Of a stretch of 64,000 nt of DNA, positions 50,227 to 63,500 are shown in pieces. The stretch spans positions 434,001-498,000 of the forward strand of contig JADNYV010000002.1 of NCBI GenBank assembly GCA_015501055.1, given 5' to 3'. The first letter of the stretch is position 1, and every line of letters starts with the position of its first letter. Source of the DNA: Mucidula mucida. Its lineage: Eukaryota; Basidiomycota; Agaricomycetes; Agaricales; Physalacriaceae. The notes beneath the pieces are model-generated. The model was given only the letters and a program-made list of their open reading frames with translations. It had not been told where the DNA came from and ran no database searches. The translations under genes were made by a program, and so were the position numbers.

Positions 50227-50948
50227 ATGAGAATCGAAAAGTGCTATTTCTGCAGTACCAGCGTCTATCCAGGACATGGCTCGGCCTTTGTCCGTAACGA
50301 TGCCAAAGTCTTCAGATTTTGCACATCAAAGTCAGCCTTTGACGAGTCTTTTTCCATCGCACTGCTAATTTCCATCCAGATGCCACAAAAACTTCAAGTA
50401 TGCTTCCCCATCTTGCTCAATGTGTCGAATCTAACCATCCACGCAGAATGAAGCGTAATCCACGCAAAGTTCGGTGGACAAAAGCATTCAGGAAGGCGGC
50501 TGGCAAGGAGATGACTATTGTTGGTTTTATCAGCTTCCTTCTGATCTACGTCCTCAATTCCTTCCAGGACTCTACAATCGACTTTGAAAAGCGAAGAAAC
50601 ATCCCAGTCCGCTACGACCGCGAATTGATGCAAAAGACAATCGAGGGTATGAAGCGTATCAGCGAGATAAAACAGCGGAGAGAACGTGCATTCTGGAAGA
50701 ACAGGTACATTGCTGTTCTTATTTTTCTTCAATGGTATTGACACGTTGTGCACAGAATGGCTGCAAGTCGAGAGAAGCAGAAAACACACCGCAAGAAAAC
50801 GATGGAAGCTGCCAAGTCTTCATCGCTGGTACAACCAATGGAGACGTCCGAACCCACAAAAATACGCGAAAAGATCAAAGTACCGTCAAAAAGTCGAAGC
50901 GCACTCATAGGCGGAGAGGGTCGCTCAATGACAATGGATGTAGATTGA
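50227..50948 (+). CDS. RLP24: 60S ribosome biogenesis factor RLP24
   Basis: A nucleolar placeholder for ribosomal protein eL24 in pre-60S particles; it recruits and activates the AAA-ATPase Afg2/Drg1 on export to the cytoplasm. The start ATG 50227 reads [20 protein letters not shown] and [20 protein letters not shown], the L24e zinc-binding Cys pairs, with the third and fourth Cys split by an intron. It continues [40 protein letters not shown], and [20 protein letters not shown], with a basic tail ending at 50948. Four introns. Length about 195 residues, as expected. Confidence 0.95.
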
Positions 50949-51097
50949 CGACTGGGTTCATATCCTGCCTATTCCGCATGTACACTATTTATACACAGAT
51001 GCTATGACTTGCCTACAAAACGACGATGTTTGATTAGAAAATGGGTAATGAAGAGATGGAAATGCGTCTAGTAATGTGAGCGACCGTATGGAAGCAA

Positions 51098-54000
51098 TCA
51101 ACGTTGCTTGTACTTGGCCAGATTGTCTTGTCGTACATTGGGGTCGAGAGTGTTGTGCAGACCAAGGAGAGTCTTGCTAACGGCCTCACTGGCACCGATC
51201 ATCGGCCTCAAGACAGCTATGGGGACAGCGCGAATAACAGAGCGGACCGGGCCCTACAAAAATGTTCAGCACAACATCTATCGTCAAAAGAAAGTCAAAG
51301 ACCTCGTTCCCAGAGCGCTCGTAAACCTCCATAGGTACCGCCAAAATGGTCTGAGCGGCAGAGTTGATACTCTTATGGAGGCTCCTGTACGCCGACTGCA
51401 TGCCTTCCTTGATATCAGCGGGCTGCTCGGCGTACTTGCTGAATTTGTCCGAATCCGCCTCCAAGCCTTCCTCAAGCAACTCGTCATCCAGAATGGGGAA
51501 CTGGAGCGTCTCTGCTGTCACAGGAGTCTCAAATTGTCCACCGATAACCCCTTCTGCTTGCTCTAGAATGACCTGCGTCCCCGTGGCCAGTCGCGCCCCA
51601 AGCTTGATGGCCTCAATCGCCGTGGACTTGACAAACGATGTAGCACCCTTCTGTACCCCGCGCACAATTCGACCGTCCTTCTTGTACTGCGATATTGGCA
51701 AAAGAACAAGATCCGCGATGCCTGATCCGACGTTGACAACAGAACGAATAGGTGCGACCCCGGAGATGACTTCAACCAGCTGAGTGGCCTTGACATCCGG
51801 AGTCCAAAGGTCGTTCAATAGATCGAACAGTCTGGGCCAACCGGAGATCTGCGTAACGGTTAACACCCTCGCGAATCAAAGTAACACTTCTTGCACTTAC
51901 ACCAGCTAATGTGATGTGCCGAAGTGTCATCTCCGCGCCGTCAAAATGGAAGAAGTTCATCAGTTCAATAGTCTTGCCCTCTTTCAGGGCGCGATAATCC
52001 ACCCGCCGAGGTTTGTAATCTAGTTTGAGATCAACAGGAAAAATCTCTGCAAACTCTGTAGTATTGTCAGAATTTTTCTCTTCAAGTAAAGAAGTCTCCA
52101 GCTCACGGAAATAGATGTCATCGTGAGGGTCTTTCGGTGCTGAAGGCGGAGCATGAGGATCCTGGAAGCTGAAGAAAGTTTCAAGAAATCGAGCGCATCC
52201 TGATCGACATGTAAACGTAGAGGGAGGAGCTTGGCCTAGAAGAGGACATACTCAGCACACATACCCAGGTTAGAAAGTACATACCCTAAATCTGGCTTCT
52301 ACGGATGGATGTCCCTGTACGGGGTGCAGATTCTTTAACTCGATCCGCGCCATGTCAGAATCTGTCTCCCTAATATTTCCGCGAGAATCAGACCGCAAGC
52401 TCGTCAAAAATTTGCTCCAGGTGGACGACTTCATGTGATCCAAAATTTCCACGTCCTTGACGGTTGAAAAAATCTTTGATACCAATGGGGCATCCTCCAC
52501 GTACTGGTGGACATTGAGAATCATCCCCGCGAGGCGAAACTCGATATTTGGGCTCTTAGCCCGAGTCAGCCGCTTTCCTTGTACACGTGGAGCTTTCGTC
52601 GAAGATTTAGTAGCTCCCTGAGGTTTCAAAGACTGCCACGAGCTTTGACTGATCGTCTCGAAGTCGTCCTTAAGCTCCTCGTCAATCGCAGCAATGAGAG
52701 CCCCGGGCTCCATCTCATCCACATCTTGGCTGAGTCCGATGTAAACGGAGTTGTATAGCAGCGCAGTAGTCTCTTCTTCGAGGATTGGATCCTGCGTCTG
52801 CCCGTTAGCGACAAGTTGTCTGATTTTCGCTAGGCGCTTCCGCATCTCCTTGACGTTCTCCTCGATCGTCTTCCGCGTCTTGACCCAGTCATACCCATCA
52901 TATAGAAACGCATTAATGTCGGCATGATTCAGTTGGACTGAGAACGTGGTGTCGTGAACTCTAAAAAGCAGAACGTTAGACGTGTCACCAAGATCGACAA
53001 ATACTCACTCTGCGCTCCCATCTTGTGGCTCTGGCGGAAGATTGTCAAAATAGTTGTCAACCGCTCCAATGTTTTTGCGGAGCATCTTGATAGTCTCGCC
53101 CCCGACAGTAGAAGTGATTCCAATGCCTCCTTCGTCTACAATGGCCGAGTGACTGCCTTCAACATCGAAATCATCTAGATCATCATCGCGTAACTCTCGG
53201 AGACCAGCAGCTGCCCCGAAAGACTCGTCCAAATAGTCCAAATTAGTGGGTAGATCGTCATAAATCATGTCGGGAGCTGGGCCAATCTCCGGTGGACGTT
53301 TGAACGCACTATCATCGAGGGAAGCTAAGCCATAAGAGGAACGCTCTAATATGAATGCTGGCGCTGGCTTAGGTTTAGGTATTCTGAACTATACGTGAGA
53401 AACCATTCTGCTTGAGAAGCGGAATATACACACTGCGTGACAGGAGGCTGGAAGGCTGATGTCATGTCAGATATGAACGCTCCTAGTGCAGAACTCGTGT
53501 CAGCGCAGAGATGCAGCCGTAATAATATGCGTTCTATCGCTATCTGAAATTTACCATAAGCAACTTATCGACTTGGAAGATCATTTCTTACACTGGTGTC
53601 CGAAGGTTTGGCGCTAAATTTCAGGTTGAAATCGGATACCTCCGCTAATAATGCAAATCCTTGTTTCTGTTGACGGTCATTCAGTAGATAAACGTATCAG
53701 AGATTTGATTGTACCTTCCACAAATTTACACCATGCCTTGTCGAGTTGTAGGAGTCAGCGGGCGTGATGTCGGCTTTGTTGTCGATGAGCAAAAGCGCTA
53801 GATCGGGAACGACAAGGCGGAAAGAGAGATCCGGCGAGTTGCCAATTAAGGTCGTCCCGAATTCGAGATCCCCGACGTGAAGAACAAGGCAGCCGGGATA
53901 ATTCGGAGTGAAAGCTGCTATTGAACCATCGGTGACTTTCAGCGATATTCGTGTACATTCACTTGGAACAACCGACTCAAATGCCTAGGGGATAGGCATA

Positions 54001-57000
54001 TCAGAAACAATCAGCAAGCCTAGAGCGCAGAATAACGCACACCAGGAGGTGCCTTGAAGAAATCTGCGAGCTCCTGAATCCAGGTGATATCGGAGTGGAA
54101 ATTGAACGTGAATCCCCAGAGCGCCAACTTGATGCGAGATTCTTTGGCGCCAGTCTCCGGCACAGTCAAAGATTTGAACGTGAGACTGATCACATTCTGG
54201 GGAGTCGTCGTCTGTATTATACGTGAGAGTCTGAAAGCCATTGGAAACCTTTGAACGCACTAGGCTGCGAGGGGCTGTCAGTCGAAGAAGTGTGTTGAAG
54301 CCACCCGATGATAAACCGTGCTTTATTGTGAGATCCATCACAGCGACAGAAATAAGCGTCTCGTCCTATGGAAGGTTGAATGTAGGACGTAAACTATTGC
54401 ATGAATAGTGTTACCTTCCCATCCGGCCTCAGTTCCACAACAGCATCGGAAGCAATTATATCCATTGGCTTATTCAATGCCACCGGTTTGGAGTTGATGG
54501 TTAAAGTCACCGCTTCTGAGCCCAGTGGAACCTCGGGAATATCCAATCGTACAAATACTGGTGTGAAAGTCAGCCACTGTTGCAAGACGAAGCACAAGAA
54601 TGCCACCTTCAGAAATAGAAACCTTCACAATCGAGTCCTCTTCTGCAGCCGGTGGCGGACCAACCGTAATGTCGCTCCCAGACCTCGACTTTGCAAAGAA
54701 TCTACTGCCAATGATGCTCGCTTCTCGACTGTCCGGCCCTTCACCGGGTGCTCGATCAGACCCAAAGGTCACTTCAATAAGTTGACTGGCGTCGTCGATG
54801 GCATACTGCAAAGCATCCAAAGCCGGCTTGGTGAGATTCACATAAAGAGACGGCATAGAAACCGCAACGGATGTTTTCCCCGACGTGCGATTTATTATGG
54901 AAATCATAGGATTGAGCGACGATCCCGACGACAACAAACCTTCTTCTCCTGTAAGTGGCCCAAGTGACAAGACAGCTTTGGCCTTGGTGTCTGTCGGACA
55001 GGCCGTTGAGACCACTAAACGCCGGAGTTCCACGCTGGCAAGAGAGTCGCCGTTGATACTGTCACCCTCGAAACGCGTCGTCTGAGGTGGCGGAGCGTTG
55101 GAGACACTTATATCGTGAATGTCAAGAATCAGCGGACCAGACCGAGGCGCGTTTCCAGCGAGCGGAGGACATCGAATTTGCAAACGAACCATCGGTATCT
55201 TGATAGTCAACTTCGACCGTACTCGTTTCGATTTGGACCTCTGTGCGGTCGGAATGAGTTCATATGCAAATCTGGAGTTGAGAAACGAACCTTCTTGCCT
55301 TTCGCTTTCAGAGGACTACTGATTGGAGATTCCCGTAGCCCATAATCCAGATCCAAATCCAAGTCCTGCAATATTGATTGTTCTAACCTGCGTCTTTCCA
55401 ACTCTGCCGACTGACGTTTACGAGTCAAACCAGAAGCAGGCAGGACCGGGGATGGTAAGTCATGCAAGGGCTCCTCTTCATCCTCATCACTCTCGACGAC
55501 GCCACTGTCTTCCATAGTCTGCTTCTCGTCAAGTCTGGGTCGCGTGAGCTCTTCGACAAATCCGAGAACATGGAGGTTCACGAATTGTCGCAAATTCGCC
55601 ATAATATGCAGGGGAGCGATCGACACCTCGACATCAGAGTGATCGATCACTTTATTCCTCTTGTCGAGAGACGATTTGTGCAGGAATGAGACCGATATTG
55701 CAGATGCACTTGCTTTGTTATCGTTTGCGCCAGACTTGTGCTTGGTGCGCCACTGAGATACCCTCATACCGTTAAGATGATGAGTAGGGTTCGTCCAATC
55801 CGTGATGTCGAAGACTGGCATCTCGGGACATTCCCCCGTTCTCACGATTATATCTGGGTGCGAGTGAGCAGTCGGATATCCCGCGGAGAGATTTCGGTCT
55901 GTAATGAAAATGGGCGAAGCATAGAACTCTTTTGCTTCCGGAGTGCTCTCTTGAAAGACAAGACGGAGAGTTCGTTTACTGAAACCGATAATGACGTTTT
56001 GGCATCCGATGAGGACCTGGAAATCGTCGAAGAAGGACGCTGAACGAGCTACGAGAGGGTCCAAATACCGTAGACCCCGATGCAGCTATTCGTTCTACGT
56101 GCAAACGAAAGTAGCCCATGGACAATCGTGGAGGAATTAAAGGGTTATCGAAGAATTCGGCAAGCTGCCTGTTCGAATACTGGGTTTCCGAATCCGATAA
56201 AGCGGGAAGCAGTAACACCACAATTCCTTTCAACTTCAAAGCAAGGTCAACAGTCATGCTCAATGTGGACGGGGATCCCGATGAGGAACCATGAGTCGGA
56301 GACGAATGGGATGATAAAGTGTCGGCAACGTCAACGATACAGCAATATGCCATGCACGAAGTCCACATGCGATTACCCCAGCATCTACAGAGAGCTTCAG
56401 AGCTTCGTCATACACAACGTTGCGTTCAAATTGTCGACGTGGAGGTGACGGCGGAGGTGTGACGAGTCGTAGAATAATGGGCTCCTTCCCGGCAGACAAG
56501 ACAACGATCTCTTCGGCATAGATATCCCCACTAGAGTTGTCCTCCGGTTCAAAGGGATCAGGTAGAGGATTTTCTTCGTGTGGACCTGGTGTCATAGACA
56601 ATGCGCTCTGGTACATGCTACTTGCAATGGAGCTGGCGGGGGATGGGGGTCTAGGCGGTAGGAAAGCTAAGGATTGAGACATTGCCATATTGGTGTCTTC
56701 GTCCAAGGATGATGATGAGGAACTAGGAGAAGGGGAGCGTCGGGGAGTTTGCAGTGTCGAGACGGAGGCAGACGTGGCTGGCTGTGTGGATGTTGCCGAC
56801 GAAGAGAGGTCTGAGGAAGTCGTCAAATTCGCGGCGGTAACGGTCAGTCCTGAGAGTGTGATAGAACGCGACTTGGACGCGTTTATACCCGACGAATTCT
56901 CGTCGGTTCGGTAACGCAACCCTGCAAGTATGAATGTAATGCGCGCACGACCAGGTATGACTAGCGAGATCCTCGTGTCCTCCGCATCAAACTCGAATCT

Positions 57001-57685
57001 TGCAAGGAGACCCTCTATCATCGCTGCAAACAGTTTCACGCCAGCCGGGTCCATATCTGACGGGTTATCATCATCCTCTGGCCCGCTGGAAAGACCGCCG
57101 GGAAGGTTGAAATCGCCATCCCGCATCGACGCGGCGAGTTCAGCCTGAAAGGATTCTGCTAGAGTAGTTTCCTGATCCATGGACAACTCGTCATGAACGA
57201 AACTCTCGGCAAGGGATGCGACCGATTCAGCGAGATGCGCACTATGGTCAGACGTACGCTGAGGTTTCGGAAGAAGATGAAATGTGAGGTGAAGGGATTT
57301 CACCGAGAATCCGACCGTAGAGGTGAGTGGGTTGGGCCATGGTATTCGAGCCGTTACTAGTCCAACTACGCCTTGGTGGAGAGCCACAGGGAGTCCAGGT
57401 AGAAGTTTGTTGACGGCCTAAAGAGCTGTAATCAGTGTCTTTGAGCATCGCGAGCGCGAACAGAGCACGCACAGAGCTGTCCAACTCAAGATCGGTAACA
57501 TGAACATGACCAGATCCAATCTGCGAATCTATCTGTGATGCATCCAATTGACCTGGTTTCAGGAGATGTCCAAGGTACTTCTTGAGCAGAAACGATAAAA
57601 GACGACTCTGAATGCTCGAGGGCAGGGAAATATTGAGGGAGGGGAGGGGCGGTAAGACTGGGAGCCAGGAGGTGAACCAGGACAT
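51098..57685 (-). CDS. ATG2: Autophagy-related protein 2, lipid transfer protein
   Basis: A rod-shaped bridge that moves phospholipids from ER to the growing phagophore, working with Atg18 and Atg9. The N-terminal chorein region starts at ATG 57685 (MSWFTSWLPVLPPLPSLNIS) and includes LLKKYLGHLLKPGQLDASQI and LELDSS spliced to AVNKLLPGLPVAL. The long middle has beta-strand groups with acidic, Ser-rich inserts. The C-terminus has LVEVISGVAPIRSVVNVGSG, LVLLPISQYKKDGRIVRGVQ, TGTQVILEQAEG and RPMIGASEAVSKTLLGLHNT, the conserved ATG_C region, ending YKQR at 51098. About 2000 residues and more than fifteen introns. Frame breaks: TT at 55278-55279 (before SRFAYELIPTAQ) and near 56335. Confidence 0.94.
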
Positions 57686-57941
57686 GGTGGTACTGGTCAA
57701 CAAGCGAATCGCCAGCCGACGTTACAGAAGGCAGGCTGTTGGCTGCATGGGAAGTATAACTGACTGCACTGCCAACTGGTGCGTGTGCAAGCTGCGATGC
57801 GTAATGCAAGTCGCGAGTGACGCTGCTGAGGGAAGGAAGTCAATTGCCTCTTTAGGCGATACACCGCTTGCAGACGACGGCAAAAGGCTTAAACTGTGCA
57901 CTACCTCAGAGACAAGCTCCCTAATTTATATCTACTTCATA

Positions 57942-59028
57942 TCATCCTCTTGATACCCCAATGAGAAAATCCGCCAAATACCGAGCAAAGTGGTCATGCA
58001 TAGCACTCGTCGGATGAAGGTGATCTATCCAGACCGCTCCATCTCTCTTCCTGGCATCTCCAGCAGGTAACTTGTGCCTCTTTAAATTGTCGAGTATCAT
58101 GTTGAATGTGGCGTACGACGAGAACAACATCACCGTTGCATCAGGATGTGAGGTTCTAAAGGCGTCGATGCGGTTGATCAGACATGCGTTCCAGTCAAGG
58201 AAGCTCTTGCTAGCTTCTTCAGCGCGCTCTTTTCGAACTACAACAAATAATGTACTGGGCGCAAATAGATACTAATAGGCTTACCAGCAGGTGTGCGCTG
58301 CACCGGAGGGACGTCGATGAAAAGAAAGTTGCGCGCCCCCGTCACATAGAGCTCCTCTTGGGCTGTGAACAGTTTGTCTATGCTTACGTCGTGAGCTTTA
58401 GAGAATCTGAATGGATCCTCAGATGAGAACAGTTGTACTGCCTACATGGACCAGATACATACGCGCAATCATTGATACCGATCCAAGTAATTTGATGATT
58501 TTATGAGATACAAAGCACCCTACAGGAAGAATCTCACTAACCAAAGAGTGAATCTTCAGCTAACCAGGGCGCCCAATGAGGTTTGACGCCCGCACCTTTG
58601 CGGAAAGTTGGCAGTTGAGTATTCACGATGTGATTGACAGTATTCCCCCCGATAGCGTAGTCAAAGACAAGTAGTGGCGACTTCAGATACTCAGGATCTT
58701 GCTCCTCCTCAGTGGCGTTGGGTTTATAGCGTGGTCCTGGACGGTATTTTGTGATAAAGTGGCCAACCCAATTCGGCATGTCATGCTCGTTCCAAAGCCC
58801 CCCGTCCTCACCTGGAAAGGCGACACCGAAGGGCTGGAGGGGCGTTGGTATAATTTGACGGTTAGTGAAATGAGCCGTCAAGACCGAGCTATAAGAGTCT
58901 CCGCTAGCCAAACCGTTACGATTATGGACTATCAACGAAGACACCAAAAATACGCACAATACGAAGAGGTTCCTGATTCTGACCGCCCCAGGCCACGACG
59001 ACGTTACTCGGAAGACAGTATTAGGCAT
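57942..59028 (-). CDS. SGNH/GDSL esterase, CE16-like (copy 1)
   Basis: SGNH-fold ester hydrolase of the fungal carbohydrate-esterase-16 type. An intron (55 bases) joins SSWPGAVRIRNLFVF to GDSYSSVL, giving the block I nucleophile GDS. Later blocks are [19 protein letters not shown], the Gly block VFDYAIGGNTVNHI, GARNFLFIDVPPVQRTPAG and the Asp-His pair in [13 protein letters not shown] near the end (stop 57942). The start at 59028 (MPNTVFRV) gives no signal peptide, although family members usually are secreted; an upstream exon may be missing from this reading. CE16 enzymes remove acetyl groups from xylo- and chito-oligosaccharides. Roughly 290 residues. It is paralogous to and collinear with the next gene. 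Confidence 0.85.
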
Positions 59029-59245
59029 ATTGTTATACTCTTCGCCTCAAAGAATAAGTATGCGTTAGCACGAGTCTACTTACGAGATGTCAGATGAAGG
59101 CGATGACTCTCGGAGTTTCCCAGGGCGAGTACCTGAGGTAACGAAATCTTTTGGGCGTCTACAGTGCACAATTGTTTATGAAATCGAAGTGAATATAACA
59201 AATAAGGAGGATGTCCAATGCGAATTCATTCCTAGTACACAACCT

Positions 59246-60314
59246 TTATTCTAAACTTTGCAGAAAATCGGCCAGATAGCGAGCAACATGAGAATGAACA
59301 GCACTTGTCGGATGAAGATGGTCCACCCATATCGCCCCTCCTCTCTTTCGAAGATCTGAGACAGGCAAATCGTATTCCTCTGGGTTATCAAGGATTTTTG
59401 TGAAGGCTTCGTGCGCGGAGAAAACTATCGTTGTTGCATCCGAGTGGGCGTTACTAAAAGCTGAAAGAGCTTGGCTCAGAGAGGTGTTCCAATCTAAATA
59501 GGTCTGACTGGCTCTTTCGGCGACTACTCTATCAACTTCACTGTGTCAGGTGCATCTTGATCTTGAGAGCGGCATGATGTATTTACCTGCTGGCGAGCGC
59601 TCGATTGGGGGCACATTGATTAGCACAAAATTGCGCGCTCCAGCTTCGTACAACTTCTCATGCGCGCCAAACAAGTTGCTCATGCTTTCTTCGCAACTGT
59701 TGCCGTGTCTGAACGAAATTGGGGTGGCGAAATTTCCAGACGAGTGCAACAACACTTACGCGCAGTCATTGATTCCGACCCAAGTAACTGCGAAGTGATT
59801 TAGATGATAGTGGTTGAGGTAAGATCTCACTGACTGAACAAAGAATCTTCAGAGGTCCATGGCGCCCAAGAAGGCTTCGAGCCTGCACCTTTAGAAAAGG
59901 AGGGTAATTGATAATTTATGACATCGACTGCTCGGCTTCCACCAAAGGAATAGTTATACACGAGTAGAGGGTGCGCCAGATATGCAGGATCTTGGTCCTC
60001 CACCGGCACGTTGGGTTTGTATCGTGGTCCTGGCCGATACTGCGCAATCAGGTGGCCCACCCAATTCGGTGTGCCAAACTTTGTACACAGAGCATCATCT
60101 TCGCCAGGAAAAGGCACGCCCAAGGGCTCTACGGCAGTAGGAATGATCTGGCGATTGGGAAGCTCATCCGAGGTAGCACAGTAGGAAGCGCCGCTGTTCG
60201 AGAGGAGTAAGACGAATTATGACGGAGTGTGTCGGAAGAAACGGACAAGATGAAAAGATGTTTTATGTTGGCGAATCCTGGCCAATGAGGAGAGCGTTGG
60301 AGAAGAACGGACAT
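59246..60314 (-). CDS. SGNH/GDSL esterase, CE16-like (copy 2, GAS variant)
   Basis: Tandem paralogue of the previous gene, same strand and same intron positions. The start ATG 60314 ([20 protein letters not shown]) is followed by an intron joining FIF to [19 protein letters not shown]. Block I is thus GAS instead of GDS: the nucleophile Ser is kept and the Asp is Ala. Downstream are [59 protein letters not shown] and [20 protein letters not shown], with the stop at 59246. Like copy 1 it lacks a visible signal peptide. The Asp of block I is not part of the catalytic triad, so activity may persist. Divergent from NAA25 across 192 bases. Confidence 0.83.
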
Positions 60315-60506
60315 TAAGTATTGATGGCGTAAAGAAAGCCGTCTCACTGGTTATTGCCGGCGGACGGCATCGGCATCTGATCGGCATATCGACCCGGCTA
60401 CTCCGAAAAAAATCGCGACCTTGGGGACACGCTTCGGACACCGACCACATTGAATCCACTTCGCGACTCCTTTCTTCCTTATTAATCTTTCTCTTGCTGC
60501 TAGCGA

Positions 60507-63500
60507 ATGTCGAGCGCCTTAGATCGCCAGGTCCGACCTATCTACGGTATGTCTTCGGGCTACAGCGGACACCCCGGAAGCTGATACCCCACAGATGCCC
60601 TCGACACCGGCTCGAACAAGTCTGCCCTAGTAGCGTGCAACAAAATCCTCAAAAAGCAACCGAAGAATGTGCTCGTCAAGGTCAGTGACGTGTGCGGCGT
60701 TCCGGGGACAAGTCCGAGCTAAATTGTTAATAGGCATTAAAAGCCTTGGCCTTGGTGCGATCTCAAAAGGTTGAAGAGTCCTTGGTCTTGTGCGATGAGA
60801 TCCTGGCTTCAAAGCCGACCGACGACGGCGTGCTGTCCGCCATGATGCACGTCCTTCGCGGACTAGGTCGACGTAAGCTCGGCCCTTTTATATACTTATT
60901 CTACAACCCATTTTTATGTTACAGACAAGGACACCGTGCAGATGTTTGAGGAGGCATTCAAGAAAGAGCCCGCCAATGAAGACCTAGGCACTCAAACATT
61001 TCTAGCTAACGTCCGGGCCAGTCATTGGAAGACTGCACAACAGGTGAGAGCATCAGTCCCGTGGTTCCTCTATTCTAACACTTCTCGCCAAGGTCGCCAC
61101 GAAACTCTATAAGCAGTTCCGAAAAGAACAATATCTATATTGGAGTGTAATGGCTGCTGTGCTCCAGGTATCGTCCTTCTCTTCCTCAGAAATATTAAGC
61201 TAATTAATTTCTAGGCAAATGACAGTGCCACACCCGCCAACATGCGGACCATGCTTTATCAACTCGCCCTCCGTCTAATAACCTCTTCTCCGAATCCTTC
61301 CTTTAACCAAGCAGACCGCTTCCATCTTCACCTGTCCATCCTTCGCGAACTCGGTTCTTACGATGATGCGATGAAACTTCTGGACAGTGAAATTGGCAAG
61401 TACATTTGTGCTGCCAGTCTCGTCTGCAACGAAGTTCGACGCGACATATGGCGCGCCAATGGTCTCCTACAAGAGGAAGGAAAGCGAGCAGAGACACTGA
61501 TCGTGGAGCACAAGTAGGCGGATTGCCTTCGTGACAGTTACAATTGTTGACATTTTTGAAGTGATCGTAACTGGTTGGAGTTTCTTGCGGTTCTTGACGC
61601 GACTTTTGCATCTGCCTCCGACTTGGCTGGTGAAGAGACGCGAAAATCTGATCTCGTCGCCGAGTGCTTGAGGGTACAGGAGCTGTTGGAAAGCATAGCG
61701 GCGAAAGATGGCAAATCCGATCGGTCTGGACCTCTTGCTCTGTTGGAGTTAGAAAAGCGCGCGAGGCAGTATGGTGTGTCAACGGGTGCGTAACGTATTT
61801 ATTTGTTTTGACAGCATGCTCAAGCTCAGATATAGATGATGGACGAATCGTGGAACTATTGAAGGATTACTTTGGACGAATAGGTGATAAGGCCTGTTGC
61901 TACGAGGACCTGCTCCCCTACGTCCTACTAGATGGAGAACTTGCTTCACAGTGGACAAGTTTCCTAGAAGCTGTTGCGTCGTCCTACGTGAGTTTGGTTT
62001 TGATTGGATCTCCTCCAAACTAATATCACAATCAAGTCTCCACAATCCGATCTGCAACGCCTTATTAACTGTCACAAGCTTCTTCGATACAACCTTCAGC
62101 CATCTGAAGTGACCGTCGAGGCAGAGTTATCTCGCGCTGACATTTACACGAAACACTACCTGGATGGTGTACAGCTTGGAAAGAATCTAGCAGTAACCGA
62201 TCTGCAACCCGCAGACGACTTGGCGATATTAGCCGGTCACGTATTCGTCAATCTTTGGACGATGACCAACGAGGAGAAATATCTATACAACGCTGCTTCT
62301 TTGCTGGAATATGCTGTTACTAGGAGTAAACCCTCGTTCCGGATACGGTTAATGCTTATACGAATATACCGCCTACTCGGTGAGATGTCAACGACTGTCG
62401 AAGAGCGTTACTCACTCGAAAACAGGTGCTCCCGCTCCGGCGATAGAACACTATCGAGCAATGCAAATAAAGCAGATACAAAACGATACCCTGTCCCATT
62501 TCCTTCTTTCTCGATCATCTCCCTTCTCACTAGCAGCCACTGGTGACCTGACTTTCATGACTGAGCATATAGAGTCATCCCAAATCTACCTCAGTAACAC
62601 GCAAGACGTATGTATTAAACTGAACTTCTAGCCTCAAGATTTGCTCAACATTCTCATAGACTCCCGAATACGTAGTTCGGGCCTTCAACGGAGAAAAATA
62701 CTCTCAGGTCTGTGCTATGTCAAGTACTGAGATGTATAACTGAAAAAACTACAGATACCTGAGTTTGTCATTTTTGAGAACCGGGTGGAATGTTCCCTAC
62801 AGCGAAACATAGCCAAGCTTGAGCACACGCGCATGCGACTCGGCTTTGATTTGGTCTCTCCAGAAATTGTTGACATGGAGCTCATCGACTTGAAGTTCAT
62901 ATTCGATCGTGGTACGTTCCTTCACAATCCGTCTTATTGCCTTCTTAGGTCTTTTTCAAGATCACTTCGACAACCGTGACTTTGATGTATTACCGAACTA
63001 TCAGCCTTGCTCCTCTCCATCTCTCAACGAGCAGACCATGTTATTCGGCAAGTCGGAAGGCGTATGTCCTCATTACCCATGTAATAGTTGTCGAGGTTTC
63101 TCATTGCTTTTTAGCAAGGTTGGCTTTGGTCCTTTTTGAAGGTTTACATTCGGGCCTTTCAGCACGCGAGCGACCTTGATGATACCGTGGAGGAGAAACT
63201 ATTGATCGGTGATCGACCAAAGGCGACAGAAGCCAACTCCAAACCGTTGAAAGAAAGACTTTGCAAACGAAGCGACGAGGAGCTTTCCGAGGTAATTCTC
63301 CCGCTCTTAAACGGGACGTCGACTAACGCATTGCGAGTTTAGCTGACCGAAGACGAGCTAACGTTCGTTCGGTATGCAGATGCATTGGCGGAGTGGTTAG
63401 AACCTCACCATGACTATGTCCGCCCCCCACCTGCAGTCGTTCTTGCAGAAGCGGCCAAGCAGACAGAGTTGAAGACTGGACATCCTCTGAAGGGTATTGA

